40,672 nucleotides of DNA from Bacteroidales bacterium (GTDB lineage: Bacteria; Bacteroidota; Bacteroidia; Bacteroidales; VadinHA17), in NCBI GenBank assembly GCA_022865305.1, contig JALHSP010000003.1, positions 1 through 40,672 on the forward strand. Direction: 5' to 3'. Within the stretch, counting starts at the first letter, position 1, and each line of letters begins with the position of its first letter. This document shows, piece by piece, positions 1 to 7,771 of this stretch. Under the pieces are notes generated by a model. The model had not been told where the DNA came from. It made no database searches and worked only from the letters and a program-made list of their open reading frames with translations. The position numbers were made by a program, and so were the translations under genes.

Positions 1-91
1 ATATCATTAATCAACCCTTTAAACATAAATGACAGTATTCGGGCATAGCAGGATAAAATGCTGTCGCGTAAGCTTCCAGTGGTTATTGGTG

Positions 92-1015
92 TTATTTTAT
101 TTTGCCAGACTCATTTTCCTTCTCTTTTTTTTTACGTTCCTGAGTCAACCCCATGGTCATTGCTGTTATTCCAGTAAGGCCGCCTAACTGCATGGTCTCA
201 AGTGCTGAGCTTGGAACAATTACTATTGTAGAGTTCGTCTTCAATCCTTCATAAAGCATGTTCATGGCCCTCAGATGAAGAGCTACAGGATTGTTTTCAT
301 ATGTTTTGGCAGCCTCTCCAAACTTCTCTGCCACCTGTCGCTCAGAATCACCAAGTATCACCCTTGCCTGACGTTCTCTTTCCGCCTGAGCCTGCATCGA
401 CATTGCATCCTGCAGTGAAGCAGGGATATTGACATCTTTAACCTCAACAGAGATCACATTGATACCCCATGGTTCGGTACGTTCATCAATGATCTTCTGA
501 AGCTTTTCGCTCATCTTGTCCCTGCCTTCCAGCATCTCCGAGAGCATTGTCTTACCGATGACATCACGCAGGGCTGTCTGTGAGGCCCAGTTAATTGCGC
601 CTTTATATTCGGCTATCTCAAGAGCAGCCTTCTTGGCATCCAGAACTTTCCAGAATAGCACTGCATCCACATCAACAGGTACAGTATCTTTTGTAAGAGT
701 TTTTTCTGCCGTAAAAGAAGTTGTAATGACCCGGATGTCAATCCAGTAAGCTACGGTATCAATGATCGGTATAATTAAAAATAGTCCCGGTCCCCTGAGT
801 GAATGGAAACGTCCTAACCGTAATACTACTGCCTTTTCCCACTGATCTGCGATCTTTATTGCAGATGAAACAATAAGGGCAACCAGGAAAGAAATCACTC
901 CAATCCATATGGCTCCCGTTCTGGCCTGAACATCATACCTGGTATATGCCAATGCTATACCAATGGCAAGAATTACAAAAAAGATTAATACTGAAAAAGA
1001 ACTTTTTGTTTTCAT
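92..1015 (-). CDS. Slipin: SPFH/band-7 membrane protein (stomatin-like)
   Basis: A 307-residue stomatin/prohibitin-family protein, presumably a membrane-microdomain scaffold. Two hydrophobic segments lie at the N-terminus (about residues 7-25 and 33-52). An SPFH domain follows from about 55 to 230, starting with the family signature 'EKAVVLRLGRF' and 'GPGLFLIIPIID'. A charged Ala/Glu/Arg helix ('QAQAERERQARVILGDSE') and a Lys/Glu-rich tail complete it. The ATG at 1015 is preferred over the in-frame ATG at 1030 because GGAGG lies about 8 nt before it, a rare clear Shine-Dalgarno here. Slipins often neighbour an NfeD protease partner; none is visible nearby, and the end of the gene is close to the window edge. 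Family assignment is firm; the cellular role is inferred. Confidence 0.9.
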   Translation of the reverse strand: MKTKSSFSVLIFFVILAIGIALAYTRYDVQARTGAIWIGVISFLVALIVSSAIKIADQWEKAVVLRLGRFHSLRGPGLFLIIPIIDTVAYWIDIRVITTSFTAEKTLTKDTVPVDVDAVLFWKVLDAKKAALEIAEYKGAINWASQTALRDVIGKTMLSEMLEGRDKMSEKLQKIIDERTEPWGINVISVEVKDVNIPASLQDAMSMQAQAERERQARVILGDSERQVAEKFGEAAKTYENNPVALHLRAMNMLYEGLKTNSTIVIVPSSALETMQLGGLTGITAMTMGLTQERKKKEKENESGKIK

Positions 1016-1661
1016 AACAATAACCTCCATTTATAAGTTTTAAGTCGGATCTTTTTCTGGTACCGATGTGTCGGATCGATGCGGAGCCGGTTTCCCTGCT
1101 CAAAGACATATCAAATTTAGGAAATATTCTATCGCAATACAATTAAAACGTCTGTGACTGGGCTTCTCTTTTTGCTATGCTGGCACTTACGTTGAACTAT
1201 GTCAGCATCATACTTTCCCTTCGCTTAATGCAATTTCGCCTTATTTACTGCTTACTACCGACTTATCCTTCTCTATGCGAAGGACGATCTCTTTTTGTTT
1301 ATATCTTTGTTTTCATCAGGGGAATCATGTACCTTTGTTCTACTTCTACTGTTAAATTCTTCATCTTGAAACTTTTTTTGACGAGGGGGAGCAAAGCAAA
1401 AAGTATTTTATTATTCCATCATCCCTAAAAGTTGCATCTATTCGTTGAATTTAGGGGAGGTTATTTGACAAAAGCAATAATAAAGAAGATTAATAGTTGC
1501 AGTCTTCTCACTCTTCTCACTCTTCACAATGATTAATTTCATGGAAGGTTCATTTACAGACAAGTAATATCCTGAGGTACTCCTCCAACAACTCTTCTTC
1601 TGAAGAATTTAAGTATGCTTAATTAAATTCTGGAATAATTATTAAAGGACTTATATAAAAT
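1016..1661. other. Intergenic region between slipin and mreB
   Basis: About 645 bases between divergently transcribed genes. I see no open frame with coding character, no tRNA and no clear hairpin followed by a T-run. The stretch is pyrimidine-rich on the plus strand in its first half. A promoter for mreB must lie here, but I found no convincing TAnnTTTG box close to the start codon. Confidence 0.5.
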
Positions 1662-2681
1662 ATGGGATTGTTTTGTTTTCAACAGGAACTGGCGATTGAC
1701 CTTGGCACAACAAATACACGGATTATTCATAAAGACAAAGTTGTAGTGAATGAGCCATCCATCGTTGCTATTGATACAATGACGGGCAAGATGATTGCAA
1801 TAGGTGAAAAAGCCCACATGATGCATGGTAAAACACATGAAAACATTACAACAATCAAACCTCTCAGGGATGGTGTAATTGCAAACTTTGATGCTGCCCA
1901 ACAAATGATACAGGGGATGATGAAAATGATCAACAAACGTAACCTCCTTTTTGCTCTCTCCCTAAAGATGGTGATCACTATTCCTTCAGGATGTACTGAA
2001 GTTGAAAGAAGAGCTGTCAGGAATTTAGCGGAACACGCAGGTGGCAGAAATGTATATATGATATACGAATCTATGGCAGCCGCCATAGGAATAGGTATCG
2101 ATGTGAGTGCCCCGTACGGAACCATGGTTGTCGACATTGGCGGAGGAACCACTGAAATTGCAGTTATTGCTTTCGGTGGAGTTGTCTTCAACCAATCTCT
2201 CAAAATTGCAGGTGATGATTTTACATCTGATATCCAGACTTATATGAGACACCAGCACAATATAATAATTGGTGAAAGTACTTCTGAAAAGATTAAAATT
2301 GGAGTTGGTTCAGCACTTTGTGAATTGGTAAATCCACCTCCCGATTTTAATGTCAGGGGACATAATATTATGACAGCAAGGGCCGGTGAAATTCCAGTCT
2401 CTTATCAGGAAATTGCCAATTGCCTTGATAAATCTATTTCAAAAATTGAAACAGCGATCTTTTCAGTTATCGAACAAACACCACCTGAACTTTATGTAGA
2501 TATTCTTCATCGAGGAATCTACCTTGTAGGTGGTAGTGCCATGCTCAGAGGACTTGACAAGAGATTTACTGATAAAATACATATTCCTTTCCATGTAGCT
2601 GAGGATCCTTCGCTTTCAGTTGTACGAGGAACAGGTATTGCTTTGAAAAACGTTAGCAAATTCTCGTTTCTTATGAGATAG
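1662..2681 (+). CDS. mreB: MreB-family rod-shape actin homologue
   Basis: A 339-residue bacterial actin homologue, normal length for MreB. It polymerises under the inner membrane and guides lateral wall synthesis. The N-terminus 'MGLFCFQQELAIDLGTTNTR' contains the membrane-binding start and the phosphate-1 loop at residues 13-20. The phosphate-2 loop 'VDIGGGTTEIAV' starts near residue 157, and the adenosine motif 'GIYLVGGSAMLRGLD' near 284. No mreC, mreD, pbp2 or rodA follows, so this is a stand-alone copy and could be a second MreB paralogue. Several usually conserved stretches are divergent (for example 'KMIAIGEKAHMMHGKTHE'), which also fits a paralogue. The ATG at 1662 is the only start that keeps the conserved N-terminus. 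Confidence 0.92.
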   Translation: MGLFCFQQELAIDLGTTNTRIIHKDKVVVNEPSIVAIDTMTGKMIAIGEKAHMMHGKTHENITTIKPLRDGVIANFDAAQQMIQGMMKMINKRNLLFALSLKMVITIPSGCTEVERRAVRNLAEHAGGRNVYMIYESMAAAIGIGIDVSAPYGTMVVDIGGGTTEIAVIAFGGVVFNQSLKIAGDDFTSDIQTYMRHQHNIIIGESTSEKIKIGVGSALCELVNPPPDFNVRGHNIMTARAGEIPVSYQEIANCLDKSISKIETAIFSVIEQTPPELYVDILHRGIYLVGGSAMLRGLDKRFTDKIHIPFHVAEDPSLSVVRGTGIALKNVSKFSFLMR

Positions 2682-2858
2682 AATCAGAGTAAATATGAGA
2701 AGATAAATTGTAAAATGAGTAATCTTATCTGATACAAATCTGTTAAATTGTTGAATTAAAAAAGTTAGTTTCAAACAAACTTATCATTATTACTACATAA
2801 GAAATGAGTGACAGATATTTTAAGATTAGATTAAAATTATCAAAGTTGATTTTTTTAT

Positions 2859-2866
2859 TAATTTTG
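2859..2866 (+). promoter_or_regulatory. Candidate -7 box (TAATTTTG) for the thiamin operon
   Basis: TAATTTTG matches the Bacteroidota sigma-70 -7 consensus TAnnTTTG. It lies just before the riboswitch, so transcription would start at about the first base of the aptamer. No TTG is seen at the ideal 19-20 nt upstream, so the call rests on the -7 box and its position. Confidence 0.5.
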
Positions 2867-2867
2867 T

Positions 2868-2958
2868 AACATCTTTAATAGGGGTGCCTTAATATTAAAG
2901 GCTGAGATCAAACCCATTGAACCTGCTCCAGGTAATGCCGGCGAAGGGAAATGAGGAT
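2868..2958 (+). promoter_or_regulatory. TPP riboswitch (THI element)
   Basis: The highly conserved THI-box parts occur in order: GGGGTGCC, then GGCTGAGATCAAACCC, then TGAACCTG, then TCCAGGTAATGCCGGCGAAG, closing with GGAAATGAGG that can pair back to the 5' side (P1). This aptamer binds thiamin pyrophosphate. It sits 68 nt before the thi4 start and should repress thi4-thiE-thiC-thiD when TPP is abundant. Confidence 0.96.
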
Positions 2959-2969
2959 AAACTGTTTCA

Positions 2970-2996
2970 GATGGTATGTTGCCTCTATATACCATC
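2970..2996 (+). promoter_or_regulatory. Hairpin in the riboswitch expression platform
   Basis: Eight-base arms GATGGTAT and ATACCATC flank an 11-nt loop containing CCTC. The hairpin lies between aptamer and start codon and is not followed by a T-run, so it is not a standard intrinsic terminator. The loop CCTC could pair with GAGG at the 3' edge of the aptamer (2953-2956), a possible switch between folds. Confidence 0.45.
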
Positions 2997-3026
2997 ATAG
3001 GTTTAACCAAATATATCCAGATAAAA

Positions 3027-3794
3027 ATGGAAAAGTTAGTGTCGCTAGGGATCATTGATTCCTATTTTCAAAAATTGAAAGATAACCTTTCAGTTGACTG
3101 TGCTATTGTTGGTGGTGGTCCTTCAGGATTAGTTGCTGCCTATTATCTTGCGAAAGCTGGAAGAAAAGTATCATTATTTGAACGCCGGCTTGCTCCCGGT
3201 GGAGGTATGTGGGGTGGCGCTATGATGTTCAACCAGATTATCGTACAGGAAGAAGCTTTGCCAATTTTAGATGGATTTAATATTTCGTATGTGCCTTATG
3301 AGAAAAGTCATTACGTGGTTGATTCGGTACAAGCCACTTCTTCTCTCATATATCACGCGACAAAGGCAGGCGTAGTGATATTTAATTGCTTCTCGGTTGA
3401 AGATGTTGTCTTTCAAAATGAGAAAGTGAGCGGTATTGTGGTTAATTGGGCGCCGGTTCATAGAGAACACTTGCATGTAGATCCTCTTATTATTATGGCT
3501 AAAACCGTTCTTGAAAGTACAGGCCATGATTGCGAGATTGCTAAAATTGTTGCCAGAAAAAATAATGTCAAACTAAATACTTCAACTGGTGAGGTGATAG
3601 GTGAACGTTCGCTGTCTGTTGAAGAAGGCGAAAGAACCACTATCGAAAATACCAAAGAAATATACCCTGGTCTTTTTGTATCAGGTATGGCAGCCAACGG
3701 CGTGAGCGGTGGTTTTAGAATGGGTCCTATATTCGGCGGAATGCTGCTTTCAGGGAAAAAGGTCGCAGACTTGATAAATAATAGTTTAAAGTAA
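3027..3794 (+). CDS. thi4: THI4-family sulfide-dependent thiazole synthase
   Basis: A 255-residue THI4-type enzyme that makes the adenylated carboxythiazole precursor of thiamin from NAD, glycine and sulfide with iron. The dinucleotide-binding motif 'AIVGGGPSGL' is near residues 27-36, followed by 'FERRLAPGGGMWGGAMMF'. At the sulfur-donor position (Cys205 in yeast, followed by M-D-P) this protein has His150 in 'HLHVDP', as in archaeal enzymes. It should therefore use free sulfide and turn over many times. The C-terminal FAD/NAD motif 'GLFVSGMAANGVSGGFRMGP' is present. The ATG at 3027 is preferred because upstream codons run into the riboswitch hairpin. Four nt separate it from thiE. It likely stands in for ThiG/ThiH/ThiS, none of which is in the operon. 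Confidence 0.93.
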   Translation: MEKLVSLGIIDSYFQKLKDNLSVDCAIVGGGPSGLVAAYYLAKAGRKVSLFERRLAPGGGMWGGAMMFNQIIVQEEALPILDGFNISYVPYEKSHYVVDSVQATSSLIYHATKAGVVIFNCFSVEDVVFQNEKVSGIVVNWAPVHREHLHVDPLIIMAKTVLESTGHDCEIAKIVARKNNVKLNTSTGEVIGERSLSVEEGERTTIENTKEIYPGLFVSGMAANGVSGGFRMGPIFGGMLLSGKKVADLINNSLK

Positions 3795-3798
3795 AAGA

Positions 3799-4410
3799 AT
3801 GAAAGATTTTGGTTTATATATCATAATCACCAGGCCTGTGATTCCTTATTCCAGAATTGCTGAGATCTGTGTGAACAATGAGATAGCAATGCTACAACTG
3901 AGGGAAAAATATCTAAGTGACAAAGAGATCGTAAAGATAGGACTAGAATTGAAATCGATTATCAAAGGTTCCAAAACAAACCTCGTTATTAACGACAGGC
4001 CTGATATTGCAGTTCTCTGTGAAGCTGATTGCTTACACCTCGGGCAGGATGATATAACTTATGAGGATGCAAGAAAGATAGTTGGAAATGATATGCAAAT
4101 AGGTTTATCTACTCATTCTATTCAACAGGCAAAAGATGCATTGAAAAAAGGGCCTGATTATATTGGATTCGGGCCGATTTATGCAACTACAGTAAAGACC
4201 AATCCTGATCAGGTGGTCGGAACGGATCAACTCAAAGAGGTTTTGTCTTTTGCCAATGTTCCCGTTGTTGCCATTGGAGGGATATTTCCTGAGAATATTG
4301 AAGCGGTACTAAAAACAGGAGCGCGGAATATTGCAATGGTGAGATATTTTATGCAAGCAGAAGATATGGATAAAAAGATAAAAGAAATTAAATCACTTAT
4401 TAATAAATAA
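3799..4410 (+). CDS. thiE: Thiamine-phosphate synthase
   Basis: A 203-residue TIM-barrel enzyme that joins HMP-pyrophosphate and the thiazole phosphate to give thiamin phosphate. Family motifs are visible: 'LREKYLSDKEIVKIGLEL', 'INDRPDIAVLCEADCLHLGQDD', 'IGLSTHSIQQAKDA', 'GPDYIGFGPIYATTVKT' and the phosphate-binding 'VVAIGGIFPENI'. The length is normal. Only 4 nt separate it from thi4 upstream and from thiC downstream, so it is translated from one polycistronic message under the TPP riboswitch. A TenI-type paralogue is possible in principle, but no other ThiE is in the operon and the substrate loops look complete. Confidence 0.92.
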   Translation: MKDFGLYIIITRPVIPYSRIAEICVNNEIAMLQLREKYLSDKEIVKIGLELKSIIKGSKTNLVINDRPDIAVLCEADCLHLGQDDITYEDARKIVGNDMQIGLSTHSIQQAKDALKKGPDYIGFGPIYATTVKTNPDQVVGTDQLKEVLSFANVPVVAIGGIFPENIEAVLKTGARNIAMVRYFMQAEDMDKKIKEIKSLINK

Positions 4411-4414
4411 AACC

Positions 4415-5686
4415 ATGACACAACTACAGCAAGCACTTAAGGGTATTGTAACCAAAGAGATGCACGAAGTTGCACAATATGAAAATCTCGATCCGGAATG
4501 GATTCGTAACGAGGTTGCATACGGTCGAATAGTGATTCCTAAAAATATCCATCATACTTTTGAAGCCAGAGGCATTGGCAACGGTCTTAAGACCAAAGTA
4601 AATGCCAATATTGGCACCTCTCCAAAACATTGTAATCCTGAAGAAGAGCTAAGCAAATTAGAAGTAGCTGTCAAATTTGGTGCTGATGCCGTAATGGATT
4701 TATCAACCGGTGGGGATTTAAAACAAATATTGAAATCAATTATCGAACATTCACCGTTAATGATAGGTACTGTTCCAATCTATGCAGTAATTACCAGATT
4801 AATCAGGGAAGATAAAGAAATAGCTGATATGAATCCCGACAGCTTGTTCTCCGAGATTGAGGATCAGGCAAAGGCTGGTGTGGATTTCATGACTTTGCAT
4901 TGTGGCGTCACAAAAACTTCCTTATCTTTTTTACAGAATGACGAACGTGTCGCAGGCATAGTCAGCCGGGGCGGTTCGTTAATAAAAAGATGGATGATGG
5001 AAAATAAATCCGAAAATCCATTATATGAACAGTTTGATAGAGTACTTAATATTTGTGAAAAAAATGATGTAACGATCAGTTTAGGCGATGGTTTACGTCC
5101 GGGGGCTGGCAATGACGCCAGCGACAGAGGACAGATAGCAGAGCTTTTGATATTAGGAGAACTGGTTGAACGGGCTCATAAGCACGGTGTTCAGGTGATT
5201 GTTGAAGGACCAGGACATGTGCCGCTTGATCAAATCGAAATGAATGTGAAGCTTATGAAAAGGATTTGTAATAATGTTCCTTTTTATGTACTTGGCCCTC
5301 TTACTACCGATATAGCTCCTGGTTATGATCATATTGTCGGAGCTATTGGCGGTGCAATAGCAGCAGCATATGGTGCTGATTTCCTTTGTTATGTCACTCC
5401 GGCGGAACATATCTGTTTGCCAACGATTGAGGATGTCAAAGAAGGCGTGGTGGCCAGTAAGATAGCTGCCCACAGCGGCGATATTGTTAAAAAAATAAAA
5501 GGATCGCGAGAACTTGATTATGCCATGTCTCGAGCCAGAAGAGAATTAAATTGGGAAGAAATGTTTAAATACGCCATTAATCCTGAACTGGCACGAAGCA
5601 GAAGACAAAATTCGGAAAGCGCCAATGAAGATTATTGCACAATGTGTGGATATCTTTGTGCAATAAAGACAGATAGAGGAATATGA
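4415..5686 (+). CDS. thiC: Phosphomethylpyrimidine synthase, short form
   Basis: A 423-residue radical-SAM enzyme that rearranges aminoimidazole ribotide into HMP phosphate. Typical ThiC stretches are present: 'VNANIGTSP', 'GADAVMDLSTGGDL', 'TLHCGV', 'SRGGSL', 'LGDGLRPGAGNDASD', 'EGPGHVPLDQIEMNV', 'GPLTTDIAPGYDHI' and 'GAIAAAYGADFLCYVTPAEH'. The C-terminal cluster motif reads CTMCGYLC, so the cysteines are spaced CX2CX3C rather than the CX2CX4C of the long E. coli-type enzyme. The N-terminal extension of the roughly 600-residue form is absent, as in archaeal and anaerobe proteins. A benzimidazole-forming BzaF-like paralogue has similar length, but the operon and riboswitch argue for ThiC. Its last 4 nt overlap thiD. 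Confidence 0.93.
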   Translation: MTQLQQALKGIVTKEMHEVAQYENLDPEWIRNEVAYGRIVIPKNIHHTFEARGIGNGLKTKVNANIGTSPKHCNPEEELSKLEVAVKFGADAVMDLSTGGDLKQILKSIIEHSPLMIGTVPIYAVITRLIREDKEIADMNPDSLFSEIEDQAKAGVDFMTLHCGVTKTSLSFLQNDERVAGIVSRGGSLIKRWMMENKSENPLYEQFDRVLNICEKNDVTISLGDGLRPGAGNDASDRGQIAELLILGELVERAHKHGVQVIVEGPGHVPLDQIEMNVKLMKRICNNVPFYVLGPLTTDIAPGYDHIVGAIGGAIAAAYGADFLCYVTPAEHICLPTIEDVKEGVVASKIAAHSGDIVKKIKGSRELDYAMSRARRELNWEEMFKYAINPELARSRRQNSESANEDYCTMCGYLCAIKTDRGI

Positions 5687-6420
5687 AGTATTATTTAACT
5701 ATTGCAGCATCTGACAATAGTGGTGGAGCCGGAATTCAGCAAGATTTAAAGGTGGCTGAAAGCATGGGCTATTGGGGATTATCAGCCATAACAGGGATCA
5801 CCATCCAAAATTTCATGAAATTAGATTCTATATATCCTATTCCTGCCAATATTTTATCACAACAAATTGAAATGAATATTAATTCATTCAATATTAATGC
5901 CTGTAAGATTGGTGCTATTTGCAGTGAAGAGAACATTCAAGTAATCTCATCGATATTACAAAAATATGAACTAAAAAATATTGTTCTTGATACAGTCTTT
6001 TCCCCGACACACGGGAAAGCATTTATCAACCATGGATCGATAAAAATATTTAAGAGGGAATTATTACCTCACGTCAATATTATCACCCCTAATAAAGATG
6101 AGCTATCATTACTAACCGAAATAGAGATATTAAATTTTGACCAAGGTATTGAAGCAGCCTTGAAACTTGCAAAACAATATAATTGCACTATTTATATGAA
6201 GGGGGGCCATTATGAAGGTAATACAATAAATGAAGCTCTCATTAATAAAAATAAGGTAGTCAATTTTGAAAAAGAAAGATTGACTTTAAAATATTCTCAT
6301 GGCACGGGTTGTACTTTTTCGACAGCTTTGACCTGTTATCTCGGTAATGGATTATCTTTGAAAGAGGCTTGCGTGAAAGCTTCTGAATATGTAAGCAATA
6401 TGTACAAAAAATATTCTTGA
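5683..6420 (+). CDS. thiD: Hydroxymethylpyrimidine / phosphomethylpyrimidine kinase
   Basis: A 245-residue ribokinase-fold enzyme that phosphorylates HMP and HMP-P to HMP-PP for ThiE. Seen motifs are the N-terminal 'AASDNSGGAGIQQDLK', 'GLSAITGITIQN', 'ITPNKDEL' and the ATP/anion-hole motif 'HGTGCTFSTAL' near the C-terminus with the catalytic Cys region. The start codon overlaps the thiC stop (ATGA), which implies translational coupling. It is the last gene of the riboswitch operon. Length is slightly below that of many ThiD proteins (about 260-270), but no motif is missing. Confidence 0.93.
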   Translation: MKYYLTIAASDNSGGAGIQQDLKVAESMGYWGLSAITGITIQNFMKLDSIYPIPANILSQQIEMNINSFNINACKIGAICSEENIQVISSILQKYELKNIVLDTVFSPTHGKAFINHGSIKIFKRELLPHVNIITPNKDELSLLTEIEILNFDQGIEAALKLAKQYNCTIYMKGGHYEGNTINEALINKNKVVNFEKERLTLKYSHGTGCTFSTALTCYLGNGLSLKEACVKASEYVSNMYKKYS

Positions 6421-6442
6421 TTATTTTTGGAAACAGAGGTAA

Positions 6443-6492
6443 ATTACGATACAGTTATCTGTTTACACAAAATTATATACAGTATCGTAGAT
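6443..6492. terminator. Inverted repeat downstream of thiD
   Basis: TACGATAC (6445-6452) and GTATCGTA (6482-6489) form an imperfect long-loop hairpin with an inner ACAG/CTGT pair, just after the thiD stop and at the end of the oppositely oriented receptor fragment. There is no T-run, so a role in stopping transcription is only possible, not shown. Confidence 0.25.
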
Positions 6493-6697
6493 TAAAATAT
6501 ATGCCTCTGCCTCTTGTCGTAAAACCGTTGATTTCTCTATATTTTGTATCAAAGATGTTTTCTACTCGTGCACCTGCCGAAAAATCCAACAATGTGTAAT
6601 CAGCCATACCCTCGGTTCCCAAAGCACCATAAGGACCAAGTTGTGAATTAAATAAAATATCATTCCTTGAACCATATTGCGGAAGAATGAGAAGATA
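6473..6697 (-). pseudogene. C-terminal remnant of a TonB-dependent outer-membrane receptor
   Basis: Reading the minus strand gives 74 codons that match the last beta-strands of a TonB-dependent receptor: 'YTLLDFSAGARVENIFDTKY', then 'REINGFTTRGRGIYFNLRY' and a stop at 6473-6475. An in-frame stop at 6698-6700 and no start codon show that only the tail survives. The normal terminal aromatic residue is lost (it ends in RYCI). It faces the thiamin operon. In Bacteroidota, TPP-regulated loci often include a thiamin-related receptor, so this may be the remnant of such a gene, but the tail alone does not reveal its ligand. Confidence 0.7.
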
Positions 6698-6732
6698 TTA
6701 CCGGGAGCCCTGAGATTAAGAAAATGATGTAG

Positions 6733-6972
6733 CCTCAAAATTCAGGAAACTATGGACGAGATGGACAGGGAAATATTGGAACGGAAACTCGATGCAATTC
6801 TTTTTATAAGGCAAAGGTAAAAGGCACCTCATACAAGGAAGAATATGTTGCCTTCTCAAAAGAATTGAGGGAAAGAGTAGAGTTGAGTAAGAAGTCAGCT
6901 GAGAAAATTGGTGAGAGCCATAAACCATACAAGTTTAAGGATATAGACTGGAATGATCATTTGATCGAGTGA
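6733..6972 (+). pseudogene. Unrecognised gene fragment, C-terminal part
   Basis: A plus-strand frame opens after a stop at 6730-6732 and runs 79 codons to TGA at 6970-6972 with no suitable start. It reads like real protein, with a charged helical section ('EEYVAFSKELRERVELSKKS') and a polar end ('PYKFKDIDWNDHLIE'). I do not recognise the family. It lies between two minus-strand remnants, so the most likely reading is the tail of a broken gene. Confidence 0.35.
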
Positions 6973-7008
6973 ATTTGGGTTGATCAGACTATCATAAAGT
7001 TACCAAAT

Positions 7009-7149
7009 TCATACCTGATTTAGTAAAACACCAAATACCTGAATACTAACTGTTTTACTATCAATATTTTCGCCTCCATTAATCCCCTTTGTAAATAGCC
7101 CAATATGGGTAGCAAAATCTTTGAATGTTATGCAATATGTTTGCAAATG
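7009..7149 (-). pseudogene. Possible coding remnant next to tRNA-Met
   Basis: The minus strand carries about 46 stop-free codons ending at TGA 7009-7011, with plausible protein composition ('FKDFATHIGLFTKGINGGEN', then 'SIQVFGVLLNQV'). There is no start, and its upstream edge merges with the tRNA terminator. It may be a third decayed gene tail or a chance frame. Confidence 0.2.
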
Positions 7150-7185
7150 AAAAAGGTTACATTGTATAAAACCTTGTAACCTTCT
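7149..7185 (-). terminator. Intrinsic terminator of tRNA-Met
   Basis: On the minus strand AAGGTTACA and TGTAACCTT form a 9-bp stem around a 13-nt loop, followed by a T-run (plus-strand AAAA at 7151-7154). It starts about 12 bases after the tRNA 3' end. Confidence 0.7.
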
Positions 7186-7196
7186 GATTTACTGCG

Positions 7197-7270
7197 TAGC
7201 GAGAGAGGGAATTGAACCCTCGACCTCATGATTATGAATCATGCGCTCTAACCATCTGAGCTATCTCGCC
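7197..7270 (-). tRNA. tRNA-Met (anticodon CAT)
   Basis: A complete cloverleaf without encoded CCA. The acceptor stem is GGCGAGA with TCTCGCT (a G-U first pair) and discriminator A. The D arm contains AGCTCAGATGGTTAGAGC, the anticodon stem is CATGA/TCATG with loop TTCATAA, and the T arm contains GGTTCAATTCC. Anticodon CAT with a paired first position points to elongator Met. A lysidine-modified tRNA-Ile2 cannot be excluded from sequence alone. Confidence 0.93.
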
Positions 7271-7287
7271 AAAGCTTTTTGCGGGTG

Positions 7288-7318
7288 CAAATATAAATAG
7301 TTTGAAGGTAAATAACAA
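7288..7318 (-). promoter_or_regulatory. Bacteroidota-type promoter of tRNA-Met
   Basis: The minus strand shows TTG (plus CAA 7316-7318), a 20-nt spacer and TATATTTG (plus CAAATATA 7288-7295), matching the -33/-7 consensus. The -7 box ends 17 nt before the tRNA 5' end. Confidence 0.7.
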
Positions 7319-7382
7319 TACGAATTTTTTTATGTTTCAATATTTTTTCTATATTGCAGAAAGGTAAAGAGGAGATTACAGG

Positions 7383-7763
7383 ATGAGATTAAAATACGAA
7401 TTGGAATATACATTGAACTGCTCTCCAAAAGTTCTGTTTTCGAGGCTTAGCACTCCTGAAGGACTCTGTGAATGGTTCGCAGACGATGTTAATGTTGAAG
7501 GAGATTTCTTTTCTTTTTACTGGAGCAAATCTGAATCAAAAGCAAAACTGACAGCTCTCAAAGAAAATAAATTTGTGAGGTTTGAATGGCTTGATAAAAG
7601 TGATGAAGAATCAAACTTCTTCGAATTCAGAATCAATATTGAGGAATTAAGCGGAAGCCTCGCACTGATCATAATCGATTTTGCTGAACCGGAAGAAAAA
7701 GAGGATGCTATCTACCTGTGGGATACCCAGATTACAGATCTTAAAAGAGTTTTAGGGATTTAA
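7383..7763 (+). CDS. START-like (SRPBCC) domain protein
   Basis: A 126-residue single-domain protein of the helix-grip START/AHSA1 fold. It begins with the typical 'YELEYTLNCSPKVLFSRLST' strand-helix and 'GLCEWFADDV', continues through beta strands, and ends in the long C-terminal helix 'DAIYLWDTQITDLKRVLGI'. No signal peptide is present, so it should be cytoplasmic. Proteins of this type commonly precede the LptF/LptG-family permease and ribBA in Bacteroidota, which is the order here. The ligand is unknown. The ATG at 7383 is the first possible start and preserves the first strand. Confidence 0.8.
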   Translation: MRLKYELEYTLNCSPKVLFSRLSTPEGLCEWFADDVNVEGDFFSFYWSKSESKAKLTALKENKFVRFEWLDKSDEESNFFEFRINIEELSGSLALIIIDFAEPEEKEDAIYLWDTQITDLKRVLGI

Positions 7764-7771
7764 TATGTTCA

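Noticed and set aside
1177-1428. 83-codon open frame in the slipin-mreB gap
   Set aside because: The composition is not protein-like, there is no matching neighbour or start signal, and AT/pyrimidine-rich DNA easily gives such a frame.
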